Position numbers and translations under genes: made by a program
Source: an uncultured Oscillospiraceae bacterium
Lineage (GTDB): Bacteria; Bacillota; Clostridia; Oscillospirales; Ruminococcaceae
Direction: 5' to 3'
Assembly (NCBI GenBank): GCA_910579125.1
Contig: CAJTTH010000017.1
Span: 1-58,872 of the forward strand
DNA: 58,872 nt
Notes under the pieces: model-generated
Databases searched by the model: none
What the model was told of the DNA's origin: nothing
The model's input: the letters and a program-made list of their open reading frames with translations, nothing else
Part shown: in pieces, positions 8,449-17,314 of the stretch
How the letters are laid out: each line of letters opens with the position of its first letter
How positions within the stretch are numbered: the stretch's first letter is position 1

Positions 8449-9422
8449 TATTTCGCACCTCCCGTTCCGATATTTTCAACATTCCCGTAAAAGTCGCCGG
8501 TCGTGAGCTTAAGGAATATCTCCTCGAGCGTCAACTCGCTGCTCCTCATAAGCAGTATCGGGTAATTTCTCGCCGCCATACGCTTAAAAACCTCGCGGCG
8601 CACGTCCGCGCCCTCTTTTGCGTTCAGCTCATACTCGAACACGTTTTTCTCGACCTCACGGTTCATGTGCACCTCAACCATATCGGGAATTTGCTTTAAC
8701 AGCGCCTGAACCTCCTTGTTTGCGCCCTCGATCTGTACCGTCAGCTTGTGGTCGGCGGAGAGATTGTGCGAGAGGTTCTCGGTCGTATCATTAGCGACGA
8801 GCTTTCCCTTATCAATAACGATAATTCGGTCGCACACCGCCTGTACCTCCGACAGAATATGCGACGACAGTATAACCGTGTGGTTCTTGCCGAGCTTCTT
8901 TATCAGCGTGCGTATCTCGATTATCTGCTTCGGGTCAAGTCCGACCGTCGGCTCATCGAGAATAAGCGTGCTCGGATTTCCGACCAGTGCCTGCGCCACG
9001 CCCACTCTCTGCCGATAACCCTTTGACAGGTTGCGGATAACGCGCTTCTGCACGTCCGTTATCTTCACCAGCGAGCAAATTTCGTTAAGATGCGAACGCC
9101 GCGGCAGTCTGCACTTTTTCAGCTCGTACACGAAATTCAGGTACTCGCTGACCGTCATATCCAGATACAGCGGCGGCTGCTCGGGAAGATACCCGATATT
9201 CTTCTTTGCGCCGACGGGATCCTCCAGCACATCGATACCGTTTATCAGTGCCTCTCCGCCCGACGACGACAGATACCCAGTCAGCATATTCATTGTCGTC
9301 GACTTTCCCGCGCCGTTCGGACCCAGAAAGCCCAGAATTTCGCTCTCGTTGGCGGTGAAACTGATATTATCTACGGCGAGTTTACTGCCGTAGCTTTTAC
9401 TGAGATTTTTTACTTCAATCAT
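8448..9422 (-). CDS. ABC transporter ATP-binding protein (GldA-like)
   Basis: 324 residues. Walker A is GPNGAGKST (about residue 35), the signature is LSKGYRQRVGVAQAL, Walker B is LILDEPTVGLDP and the H-loop is LSSHILSEV. All catalytic residues are present. The ~100-residue C-terminal extension is typical of ABC-2/GldA ATPases. It is first in a five-gene leftward operon (ATPase, permease, GldG-like, DUF4340, small protein). Its leader contains a copy of dispersed repeat I. Confidence 0.9.
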   Translation of the reverse strand: MIEVKNLSKSYGSKLAVDNISFTANESEILGFLGPNGAGKSTTMNMLTGYLSSSGGEALINGIDVLEDPVGAKKNIGYLPEQPPLYLDMTVSEYLNFVYELKKCRLPRRSHLNEICSLVKITDVQKRVIRNLSKGYRQRVGVAQALVGNPSTLILDEPTVGLDPKQIIEIRTLIKKLGKNHTVILSSHILSEVQAVCDRIIVIDKGKLVANDTTENLSHNLSADHKLTVQIEGANKEVQALLKQIPDMVEVHMNREVEKNVFEYELNAKEGADVRREVFKRMAARNYPILLMRSSELTLEEIFLKLTTGDFYGNVENIGTGGAK

Positions 9423-9426
9423 GATT

Positions 9427-9533
9427 TAAAAGTCAAAAGCTCGCACCGGTCGCGCTGCGCGCACCCTAGCCAACGGCAACTCCTCCGTTCGCTTCGCTCT
9501 CTTCGTCGTCACCGTTGCTTGCGACTTTTGACC
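9427..9533. repeat. Dispersed repeat I, copy 1 (leader of the GldG operon)
   Basis: About 107 bp with inverted ends (GTCAAAAGCTCGCAC against GTTGCTTGCGACTTTTGAC). The interior CTAGCCAACGGCAACTCC, CCGTTCGCTTCGCTCTCTTC, GTCGTCACCGTTGCTTGCGA is nearly identical to 32393-32494. It lies just upstream of the ATPase start, on the transcribed leader if the promoter at 9634 is used. Confidence 0.85.
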
Positions 9534-9633
9534 ACTTCACCCCTTTTTGTTGACTTTGGCTTTTGTTTTATCCCCTGTTTGTCGATAATTGTCGGGCGCG
9601 CCTTTGCTGCGTGATTAAAACACCCACTATAAC

Positions 9634-9639
9634 ATTATA
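9634..9639 (-). promoter_or_regulatory. Possible -10 box for the GldG operon
   Basis: TATAAT on the minus strand about 210 bp upstream of the ATPase start. No good -35 is seen at 16-18 bp (ACTTAA at 17). Use of this promoter would put repeat I in the 5' leader. Confidence 0.4.
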
Positions 9640-9678
9640 AACCGTCACCGTGAAAGTTAAGTGAACTGCGTATGAAAA

Positions 9679-11130
9679 TTATTGCGAGGACAAAAGCTCA
9701 ATACCTTTTCCGATACGCGCGAGAGAATCCTCCTTGCCGAGAATAACGGCAAGCTCGATTCCTCCGCCGGGTGTAAACTGCTTGCCCGACAGCGCCACGC
9801 GCAGCGGGAACAGTATAACGCCGTTCTTCACGCCCTCCGCCTCAATCAGCTTGAACAGCGCATCGTGAACGTTCTCCTGTGTGAAATCCTCCACGCTCTC
9901 CAGCACGGGCAGTATCTTTTTCAGCGCGTCGAGCGAGGTCTCCGCGTTGGTTTTCATCTTCTTGTTGTTGTACAGCTCGAGCGAATAGTCGGGCAGTTTA
10001 TCAATAAAGTCCACCTGCTCGGGGATATCCGTAAACAGCTCCGCGCGCGGCTGCAATACGCTGCACAGCAGGTCGAGGTCAACGTCGCCGCGCTTGCAGG
10101 TCTGACGGATATACGGCTTTGCAATCTCCGCGAACTTCTCCGGCGGCAGATTGCGTACATAATGCGCGTTTATCGCCTTGAGCTTCAGCGGATCGAAAAT
10201 CGAGGGCGACTTGGAAATACCCGAAATATCGAAATTCTCTATCATCTCGTCGAGCGAAAATATCTCGTTCTCGCCCTTGGGCGCCCACCCGAGCAGCAGA
10301 ATGTAGTTCAGCACCGCCTCGGTCATATAGCCCTTTTCCATGAGGTCTTGGAACGAAGCGTCGCCGTCGCGCTTTGCGAGCTTGTGCTGCGCGTCCTTCA
10401 TGATATGCTCGACGTGGATATACATCGGCGGCTCCCACCCGAACGCCTCGTACAACAGATTGTACTTGGGCGTGGAGGAAAGATACTCGTTTCCGCGCAC
10501 GACGTGCGTTATCTTCATCGTGTGGTCGTCCACGACGTTCGCGAAGTTGTAGGTTGGCATACCGTCCGTTTTCAGCAGTATCTGATCGTCCAGAATGGAG
10601 TTTTCAACGGTGATATCGCCGTAGATCTCGTCGTGGAACGTCATCGAGCCCTCCTCGGGGATAGCCTGACGGATAACGTAGGGCACGCCCTCCGCGAGGT
10701 TCTTGTCGATCTCCTCTTGTGAAAGGTGACGGCAGTGGCGGTCGTACATCGGCATTATATTGCTCGCCTTCTGCACCGCCGCAAGCTCCTCAAGACGCTC
10801 CTTAGTGCAGAAGCAGTAGTACGCCTTGCCCTTTTTCACCAGTTCCTCGGCGTAGTCCTTGAACATACCCATACGCTCGCTCTGAACGTAAGGACCGTAG
10901 TCGCCGCCCACATCGGGACCCTCGTCCCAGTTCAGCCCGCAGTCGCGCAGAGTCTTGTAGATAACGTCCACAGCGCCCTCAACATAGCGCTCCCGGTCGG
11001 TGTCCTCGATACGCAGGATAAACTTTCCGCCGCTCTTCTTGGCGATAAGATACGTATACAGTGCCGTTCTGAGGTTGCCGATATGCATATAGCCCGTAGG
11101 ACTGGGCGCAAATCGTGTTCTAACTTCCAT
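9679..11130 (-). CDS. gltX: Glutamyl-tRNA synthetase
   Basis: 483 residues, the normal length for the discriminating or non-discriminating GluRS. It charges tRNA(Glu) with glutamate. The class I signatures are present: the HIGH-type motif FAPSPTGYMHIGNLRTALY at the N-terminus, and KLAKRDGD as the KMSKS-type loop near residue 252. The start (11130) shares one base with the ribF stop, so it is coupled as the last gene of the rimP-nusA-infB operon. That is an uncommon but sensible addition to a translation operon. It may also serve tRNA(Gln) through GatCAB, which cannot be told from this window. Confidence 0.95.
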   Translation of the reverse strand: MEVRTRFAPSPTGYMHIGNLRTALYTYLIAKKSGGKFILRIEDTDRERYVEGAVDVIYKTLRDCGLNWDEGPDVGGDYGPYVQSERMGMFKDYAEELVKKGKAYYCFCTKERLEELAAVQKASNIMPMYDRHCRHLSQEEIDKNLAEGVPYVIRQAIPEEGSMTFHDEIYGDITVENSILDDQILLKTDGMPTYNFANVVDDHTMKITHVVRGNEYLSSTPKYNLLYEAFGWEPPMYIHVEHIMKDAQHKLAKRDGDASFQDLMEKGYMTEAVLNYILLLGWAPKGENEIFSLDEMIENFDISGISKSPSIFDPLKLKAINAHYVRNLPPEKFAEIAKPYIRQTCKRGDVDLDLLCSVLQPRAELFTDIPEQVDFIDKLPDYSLELYNNKKMKTNAETSLDALKKILPVLESVEDFTQENVHDALFKLIEAEGVKNGVILFPLRVALSGKQFTPGGGIELAVILGKEDSLARIGKGIELLSSQ

Positions 11131-12038
11131 TATTTTCCATTCCTCTCGATCTTATTTATTTCCGCGATGTCTCTTGCGATCTGTTCTTTCAGCTCGTCAA
11201 GACCCGCGAATTTGCGCTCGGGGCGCAGAAATTTCACCAGCGAGACGGCGATCTTTTCACCGTACAGTTCTCCGCTGAAATTCAAAATATGTGTTTCCAT
11301 AACGGTTTCGCCGCCATCTGCAACGGTCGGTCGGATACCGATATTCGTAATGCCGCGATAGTTTCTGCCGCGTATGCTTACATAGCTTGCGTACACACCG
11401 AATCGCGGTATTACGTTGGTTTTGGGTATTATCTGGTTAATGGTCGGGAACGACAGCGTCCGCGCTATCCTGTTCCCCGAAACGACGGGCAGCCTGAATT
11501 GCAGCTCGTAGCCGAGCAGCCTGTTCGCCTGTTCGATAGCGCCGTTCCTGATAAGCTCTCGGATATGCGTGGAGCTTATCATCTCGCCGTCAAGGCACAC
11601 GTCTTCGACTATCTGCACGGCAATACCGTATTTCGCGCCGATCTCCGTCAACCGTTCGGGAGTGCCGTAGCCGCCCAATCCGAAGCGGAAATTCCGTCCG
11701 CAGCACGCGAACCCCGCGTTAAGCCGCTTGTACAGCAGCTCGCGGACAAAATCCTCGTCGGTGAGCGTACAGACCTCGGCGAAATCGGGCGCACAGATAT
11801 ACTCCACGCCAATTTTCTCCAGCAGCTCGCACTTGTTCTCGAACGAGATGATGTCTTCGGGGCTGCGGAATTTAGGCAGCGTCGTATCGCAGTTGAACGT
11901 AAACACGGCGGGCTTCAGCTCACGCTGCGCCAACGCCGCGCCGATAACGCCGATATGTCCCAAGTGCAGTCCGTCAAAATACCCCAGCGCAGCCGCCGTC
12001 CTTTCGGCAGGCGGCGCGCCGTATGTTATATCAATCAA
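11130..12038 (-). CDS. ribF: Bifunctional riboflavin kinase / FAD synthetase
   Basis: 302 residues. It phosphorylates riboflavin to FMN and adenylylates FMN to FAD. The N-terminal adenylyltransferase domain has GYFDGLHLGH and the STHIREL motif (ISSTHIRELIRNG). The C-terminal kinase domain carries ARTLSFPTIN, with the PTxN metal/ATP residues, and METHILNF. It starts 15 bp after truB ends, matching the common infB-rbfA-truB-ribF order. Confidence 0.95.
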   Translation of the reverse strand: MIDITYGAPPAERTAAALGYFDGLHLGHIGVIGAALAQRELKPAVFTFNCDTTLPKFRSPEDIISFENKCELLEKIGVEYICAPDFAEVCTLTDEDFVRELLYKRLNAGFACCGRNFRFGLGGYGTPERLTEIGAKYGIAVQIVEDVCLDGEMISSTHIRELIRNGAIEQANRLLGYELQFRLPVVSGNRIARTLSFPTINQIIPKTNVIPRFGVYASYVSIRGRNYRGITNIGIRPTVADGGETVMETHILNFSGELYGEKIAVSLVKFLRPERKFAGLDELKEQIARDIAEINKIERNGK

Positions 12039-12053
12039 TGTTACTTACCACCG

Positions 12054-12920
12054 TCAAAATCGTTTTACCGATATAAGCTCATCGGCAGTTATTTTCGCTA
12101 TCCCGAGGAACTCCCCCGCATACACACGGAAAAAATCCCCCTCGGGAACGCCGCGCAGCCTGTTTGCGTCGAGCCGCACGCCGTTCAGATACAGCCGCTT
12201 CTGCTCCCCGTCAAGGTGAATTTCGGGATAATCCACGAATATGCTCTCGGTCGGCAGCAGCAGCCTTTCCAGCCCGTCAAGCGGCTTTTCCCTAAGCTCC
12301 GCGAGCGGATACGCTTCGTCGATACCGTAGCCGCACGCGCGCGTCCGCACAAGGCTCGTCATGACCGCGCCAGTGCCGAGCGCCGCGCCGATATCGTCCA
12401 CCAGAGCGCGTATATACGTTCCCGACGAGCAGTCCACGTCGATAACACCGTCCGCGCCATCAAAATCGAGCAACTCCAACCGCGAAATCGTGATTTTCCT
12501 GGGCTGGCGCTCCACCTCGATACCCCGCCGTGCAAGGTCGCAGAGCTTCTGACCGTTCACCTTGAGCGCGGAATACATAGGCGGCACTTGTTCTATCTCG
12601 CCGCGGAAGCGCTCCAGAACGCCCCGTAAAGCGCTTTCGGAAATGTTCACCGCCCGCTGCTCCGAGCATTTCCCCCGGATATCCAAAGTGTCCGAGGTAA
12701 GCCCCAGACGAAAACCCGCGCGGTAGCTCTTGCCGCTGTCGGGCAGTATTGACACTGCCTTGGTCGCCGAACCGATAAACACGGGCAGCACGCCCGTCGC
12801 CATGGGGTCGAGCGTTCCGCCGTGACCGATCTTTTTCGTGTGACAGCAGCCGCGCATGACGGCTACAACGTCAAACGAGGTGAAGTCCTGCGGCTTATTC
12901 ACTACAATAACACCGTTCAT
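12054..12920 (-). CDS. truB: tRNA pseudouridine-55 synthase
   Basis: 288 residues from ATG 12920. An upstream open frame is rejected because MNGVIVVNKPQDFTSFDVV is the family N-terminus. The catalytic Asp lies in GHGGTLDPMATGVL. SGTYIRALVDDIG and the C-terminal PUA-like tail are present. It makes pseudouridine 55 in the T-loop of tRNAs. Its ATG overlaps the nrnA stop by 4 bp (ATGA), indicating translational coupling. Confidence 0.95.
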   Translation of the reverse strand: MNGVIVVNKPQDFTSFDVVAVMRGCCHTKKIGHGGTLDPMATGVLPVFIGSATKAVSILPDSGKSYRAGFRLGLTSDTLDIRGKCSEQRAVNISESALRGVLERFRGEIEQVPPMYSALKVNGQKLCDLARRGIEVERQPRKITISRLELLDFDGADGVIDVDCSSGTYIRALVDDIGAALGTGAVMTSLVRTRACGYGIDEAYPLAELREKPLDGLERLLLPTESIFVDYPEIHLDGEQKRLYLNGVRLDANRLRGVPEGDFFRVYAGEFLGIAKITADELISVKRF

Positions 12921-13882
12921 ATAATGCCCGCCCTTTTTACAGCGCGGCTCGCCGCCTCGGCAATCTTTTCCTCGGCTTCTTCGATAGTGCCGCCATAGAA
13001 CGAGCAGCCCGCGGCCCTTTCGTGACCGCCGCCGCCGAACTCCGCGCATATTTCCGCGACGTTTATGCGCTCGCTCGAACGCATACTCGCCTTGAACACG
13101 CCCTTTTTCTTCTCTTTCACGCAAATGCCGATATCCACGCCCTCGATCTGCCTGGGTATATTCGAGAGAGCGCCCACGTCGTCGCTGTCGATGTCGGGAA
13201 TGCTCTCCACCAACGCCAGCGGCACGGAAACAAGCGCCACATGCCCCTCTGCGAAGTAGCGGATATTCTTCAGTACCTCCTGCTCGAGCCGAATGCGCCC
13301 TTGTGTTTTGAGGTCAAAGTTCACATAGTTTATCATCGCGAACTCCGCGCCGCAGCCTATCATCTCGGCGGCGATAATATGCGTCTGCACGGTTGTATTC
13401 GAGTATTTAAAGCACCCCGTATCGGTCGCCGTTCCCGTGTAGATACAGTTCGCAAGATCCCTGTCGAACGGCACGCCAAGCGCCTTTATCACCTCGTACA
13501 CCAGCTCGCAAGCCGCTGCGTATTCGGGGCGGACGAGCGTCCGCTTCGCGTATTCGGTATTCGAGACGTGGTGGTCGATACACAACTCCGCCCTGTCGCC
13601 AAGCTCTTTCATCTCGCCGAGCAGTTTCGTGTCCGCAACGTCCACGCAGACGATAGTTGTCGGATCAAACTCCTGCTCCGCGACCACCTTAAACAGGTAA
13701 TCGAAACGGTGAGGTATCTCCTCGGGGCAGACCGCACGCGCACGCTTTCCCATACGCTGTAACGCTCCGCAGAGCGCGTGACCGCACCCGAGCGTATCGC
13801 CGTCGGGGCTTGCGTGCATGAGTATCAGAAAATCGTCGTTCTCCCTCAAAAAGCCCGCCGCCTGTTCAACGTCAATCCTCAT
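12917..13882 (-). CDS. nrnA: DHH-family oligoribonuclease / pAp phosphatase (NrnA type)
   Basis: 321 residues. It degrades short RNA oligomers and probably 3'-phosphoadenosine 5'-phosphate. The DHH domain shows LILMHASPDGDTLGCGHAL, VDVADT and CIDHHVSNT, and the DHHA1 domain GGGGHERAAGCSF. The start 13882 is chosen for MRIDVEQAAGFLRENDDF; it lies inside the end of rbfA, an 11-bp overlap. The position between rbfA and truB is the standard Firmicutes order. Confidence 0.9.
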   Translation of the reverse strand: MRIDVEQAAGFLRENDDFLILMHASPDGDTLGCGHALCGALQRMGKRARAVCPEEIPHRFDYLFKVVAEQEFDPTTIVCVDVADTKLLGEMKELGDRAELCIDHHVSNTEYAKRTLVRPEYAAACELVYEVIKALGVPFDRDLANCIYTGTATDTGCFKYSNTTVQTHIIAAEMIGCGAEFAMINYVNFDLKTQGRIRLEQEVLKNIRYFAEGHVALVSVPLALVESIPDIDSDDVGALSNIPRQIEGVDIGICVKEKKKGVFKASMRSSERINVAEICAEFGGGGHERAAGCSFYGGTIEEAEEKIAEAASRAVKRAGII

Positions 13883-14261
13883 CGGCTTCTCCTCCGCTTT
13901 CCCCGTTGTCCTCAACGGGCTTCGGCAAATGCGCGATTATATCCTCGATATGCTCGCTGTATTCAAGCGAATTGTCCGCCTGAAAAATCAGTTCGGGTAT
14001 CTTGCGCATACGGATACGCGCGGCGATCTGTTTCTTAAAATATCCCGCCGCAGCTTTCATACCCTCGACAGCCTTTGCGGTGCGCTCCTCGCCGCCCATA
14101 CAAGCCACCCATACCTTGCAGTAGCTCATATCGTTCGTGACCTCGCAGCGCGTCACCGTCACAAACCCATCGGCAACACGCGGATCTTTTACGCCGCTCA
14201 CCGCCGCCGAAAGCTCCCGACGGATATCCTCGCTGAGCCGTTTTATATTAAAATTAGCCAT
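13872..14261 (-). CDS. rbfA: 30S ribosome-binding factor A
   Basis: 129 residues with the single KH-like domain of RbfA (MANFNIKRLSEDIRRELS, VTVTRCEVTNDMSYCKVWV, RIRMRKIPELIFQADNSLEY) and an acidic tail. It acts late in 30S maturation at the 16S 5' end. Unusually, a 126-bp non-coding repeat separates it from infB, the only large gap in this operon. Confidence 0.95.
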   Translation of the reverse strand: MANFNIKRLSEDIRRELSAAVSGVKDPRVADGFVTVTRCEVTNDMSYCKVWVACMGGEERTAKAVEGMKAAAGYFKKQIAARIRMRKIPELIFQADNSLEYSEHIEDIIAHLPKPVEDNGESGGEADED

Positions 14262-14274
14262 AAATCTCCTATCT

Positions 14275-14400
14275 TAAAGGCAAAAGCTCGCACCGCGCGG
14301 CTTTTGCGGTGTTTTGCGAAGCAAAACCTAATTGCTTTTAGGGCAATTCGAGCAAAAACGCAGAGGGTTTCGGCAAAGCCGAAACTTAGGCGACTTTTGC
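14275..14400. repeat. Dispersed repeat I, copy 2 (between infB and rbfA)
   Basis: It shares the ends with the other two copies (AAAGGCAAAAGCTCGCACCG at the left, GGCGACTTTTGC at the right), but the interior is different (GCGAAGCAAAACCTAATTGC, GGTTTCGGCAAAGCCGAAAC). It sits inside the operon between two essential genes, in the same orientation as copies 1 and 3 relative to transcription. Confidence 0.8.
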
Positions 14401-14426
14401 ATGCGCAATTTACCGTATTGGCAGCC

Positions 14427-17288
14427 TTACTCTTGATATTCTTCCATTACATACGCCTCGAAAATGTCACCCTCCTTGATATCCGTGAACTTTTCAAGAC
14501 TGATGCCGCACTCGTAGCCCGCCGCGACTTCCTTAACGGAGTCCTTAAAGCGCTGCAAGCCCGCAATATGGTCGTCGCCGACGATAATGCCGTCACGCAC
14601 GATACGCACCTGACCGCTTCTGGAAACCTTACCGTCAAGCACATACGAACCCGCAACCTTTCCGACACCCGTAATATTGTAAACCTGGCGAACTTCCACG
14701 CGCCCGAGCTGAACCTCGCGGAATTTCGGCGCAAGCATACCCTTCATCGCCGCGGTAATATCCTCTATCGCGTCGTAGATAACGCGGTACAAACGCACCT
14801 CAACGCCGTTTTCCTTGGCGCTCTCCTCTGCGGACGGGTGCGGTCTTACGTTAAAGCCGACTATGATTGCGCCCGAAGCCATTGCGAGCATAACGTCACT
14901 CTCGCTTACCGCGCCTACGCCGCCGTGAATAACGCGCACACGAACCTCGTCGTTGGTGATCTTCTCAAGCGACTGCTTAACAGCCTCAACAGAGCCCTGA
15001 ACGTCGCCCTTGACGATAATCGGCAGCTCCTTGACCTCGCCCTGCTCGATAGACGAGAACAGGTTGTCGAGCGTAACCTTCTGGTAGGATTTGAACTGCT
15101 CCTCCTTCGCCTCGTGCTTACGCTTTTCAACGAGTTCACGGGCGAGCTTTTCATCCTCGACCGCCGCGAACGTATCTCCTGCGGACGGAACCTCGGACAG
15201 ACCCATGATCTCCACGGGAACTGCCGGACCCGCCTCAGTGACGGTCTTGCCCTTGTCGTCGCGCATTACGCGCACGCGCCCCACGGAAGTACCCGCAATA
15301 AGGATATCGCCCGTATGCAGCGTACCGTTCTGGACGAGCAGCGTCGCGATAGGTCCTCTGCTCTTATCAAGGCGAGCCTCGATAACCGCGCCCTTTGCAA
15401 GGCGGTCGGGATTAGCCTTAAGCTCCATAACATCCGCTGTCAAGCCGACCATTTCAAGCAGCGTATCCATACCCATACCCGTCTTTGCGGAAACGGGAAC
15501 GCAGATAATATTGCCGCCCCAGTCCTCGCAGACGAGATCGTACTTGGTAAGCTCTTCCTTGACCTTTTCGGGATTAGCGCCCTCTTTATCCATTTTGTTC
15601 ATAGCGACGATTATCTGAATGCCCGCCGCTTTTGCGTGGTTGATAGCCTCGACGGTCTGCGGCATAATGCCGTCGTCCGCCGCTACGACCAGAATTGCTA
15701 TATCGGTTATCATAGCGCCGCGCGCTCTCATAGATGTGAATGCCTCATGACCAGGCGTATCGAGGAACGTAATATCACGGTCGCCGATATTAACACGGTA
15801 TGCGCCGATATGCTGCGTAATGCCGCCCGCTTCTCCCGACTGAACGTTCGCGTGACGGATATAGTCGAGGATAGAGGTCTTGCCGTGGTCGACGTGACCC
15901 ATTACGACAACGACAGGCGAACGCGGCTTCAGGCTCTCGGGCGCGTCCTCCGCGTCCTCGAACAGGCGCTCCTCGATTGTGATGATAACTTCCTTTTCGA
16001 CCTTAGCGCCCAGCTCCTCGGCAACGACAGATGCGGTATCAAAGTCGATGGTCTCGTTGATATTCGCCATAACACCAAGGTTGAACAGCTTTTTAATGAC
16101 CTCGGTCGCCGTGACCTTAAGGCGCGTCGCAAGCTCCCCGACAACGATCTCGTCGGGTATCTGCACCTTAAGCTGCTGCTTTCTCGCGCGCTCCAGCTCA
16201 AGCCGCTTGAGCTTCTGCGCCTCGGTCTCGCGCTGTTTGCCGTAGGGCTTGCCCTTCTGCTGCGACTTCTGATTGATCTTCTGCTTTGAACGGAAGTTGT
16301 CGTTGTTCATCTTTGACGCGGGCGCAATAGTCTCGTAGCGCTCGTTGTACTTATCAAGCTCAACATAGCTGCCGCGCGTATCGACGGTCTTTCTCACCTG
16401 CTCGCCGCGCTGAACAGCCTCGCCCTTGTGCTTCTGCATGGGCGGAGTGTTCACCTTTATCTTGCTCGAATCTATTACCGCCTTTGCCGCCGCGGGCTTC
16501 TGCTGGGGCTTGGGAGTACTTGCGTTATTATTACGCTCGCCGCGGTTGTTGTCACGCTGACGGTTATCGCGGTTATCCCTGTTGTCGCGATTATCACGCG
16601 GCTTGCCGTCGCGGTTATCACGGTTGAAGCCGTTCTTGTTGTCACGGTTGTCCCTGTTATCGCGATTGTCGCGGTTGGGACGGTTGTCCTTCTTGTCTCT
16701 GTTATCACGATTTTCGGAGCGGACGTTCTGCTTGGGATCGTTATTCTCCTGCGGTTTCTTATACTCGGGTACCGCGTCGGGCTTGACCTCGGACTTAACA
16801 GTCGGTTTGACTTCCGCTTTAACAGGCTCGGGCTTCGTCTCAGCCTTGACCTCAGGCTTGCTCTCCTGCTTAACTTCGATCTTTACGGGTTCGGGCTTTA
16901 CCTCTTCCTTAACCTCGGGCTTTGTTGTCTTTGCGGCCTTAACGGGCTTTTCAGCGGTCTCGGAAACCGTCTTTTCTTCCTTAACGGGAGCAGTATCGTC
17001 CTTTTTAGCTGCGGGCTTTTTCTTGGCGGACTTCTTCTCCGGCTCCGCGGGTTTCTCCGTCTTGATATCCTTTGTGGTGGCGAACGCTTTCATTACGTCG
17101 TCTACCGCGTGCTTTGCGGTGTATTTTTCGAGAACGTAGCCTACCTCGTCCGAGGTGAGAGAGCTTTGTCCTTTCCTCTGCGTATCGCTCGGGAACGCCT
17201 TATCGAGCACTTCGATAAGCTCGGATTTATCAACGCCCAGATCCTTGGCAACGTCCTGAAGTTTATATTTTATCTGTTTACTTGGCAA
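14427..17288 (-). CDS. infB: Translation initiation factor IF-2
   Basis: 953 residues. It is a GTPase that delivers fMet-tRNA to the 30S subunit. The start is a TTG at 17288, because GGAGG (complement of 17298-17302) lies nine bases upstream; an ATG seven codons earlier lacks an SD. Order: IF2_N domain (KYKLQDVAKDLGVDKSELIE), about 280 residues of disordered linker (Lys/Glu/Pro/Val repeats, then RDNRDN repeats), a second IF2_N-like segment (LATRLKVTATEVIKKLFNLG), the G domain (GHVDHGKTS, DTPGH, NKMD, SAKTGMG), then domains II-IV. The 16.58-16.70 kb stretch encoding the Arg-Asp-Asn repeats is itself a DNA repeat. Confidence 0.95.
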   Translation of the reverse strand: MPSKQIKYKLQDVAKDLGVDKSELIEVLDKAFPSDTQRKGQSSLTSDEVGYVLEKYTAKHAVDDVMKAFATTKDIKTEKPAEPEKKSAKKKPAAKKDDTAPVKEEKTVSETAEKPVKAAKTTKPEVKEEVKPEPVKIEVKQESKPEVKAETKPEPVKAEVKPTVKSEVKPDAVPEYKKPQENNDPKQNVRSENRDNRDKKDNRPNRDNRDNRDNRDNKNGFNRDNRDGKPRDNRDNRDNRDNRQRDNNRGERNNNASTPKPQQKPAAAKAVIDSSKIKVNTPPMQKHKGEAVQRGEQVRKTVDTRGSYVELDKYNERYETIAPASKMNNDNFRSKQKINQKSQQKGKPYGKQRETEAQKLKRLELERARKQQLKVQIPDEIVVGELATRLKVTATEVIKKLFNLGVMANINETIDFDTASVVAEELGAKVEKEVIITIEERLFEDAEDAPESLKPRSPVVVVMGHVDHGKTSILDYIRHANVQSGEAGGITQHIGAYRVNIGDRDITFLDTPGHEAFTSMRARGAMITDIAILVVAADDGIMPQTVEAINHAKAAGIQIIVAMNKMDKEGANPEKVKEELTKYDLVCEDWGGNIICVPVSAKTGMGMDTLLEMVGLTADVMELKANPDRLAKGAVIEARLDKSRGPIATLLVQNGTLHTGDILIAGTSVGRVRVMRDDKGKTVTEAGPAVPVEIMGLSEVPSAGDTFAAVEDEKLARELVEKRKHEAKEEQFKSYQKVTLDNLFSSIEQGEVKELPIIVKGDVQGSVEAVKQSLEKITNDEVRVRVIHGGVGAVSESDVMLAMASGAIIVGFNVRPHPSAEESAKENGVEVRLYRVIYDAIEDITAAMKGMLAPKFREVQLGRVEVRQVYNITGVGKVAGSYVLDGKVSRSGQVRIVRDGIIVGDDHIAGLQRFKDSVKEVAAGYECGISLEKFTDIKEGDIFEAYVMEEYQE

Positions 17289-17314
17289 TGTAAAATTCCT
17301 CCAAATCAAATCAA

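Noticed and set aside
11289..12629. 446-codon rightward frame opposite ribF/truB
   Set aside because: Shadow of two certain genes on the other strand.
13818..16289. A very long rightward open frame opposite infB/rbfA
   Set aside because: It is the antisense shadow of infB, nrnA and rbfA; composition is basic and leucine-rich without domains, and there is no SD.
16580..16705. Tandem repeats that might be taken for a CRISPR array
   Set aside because: They are in-frame codon repeats encoding RDN units of IF-2, with no regular spacers.
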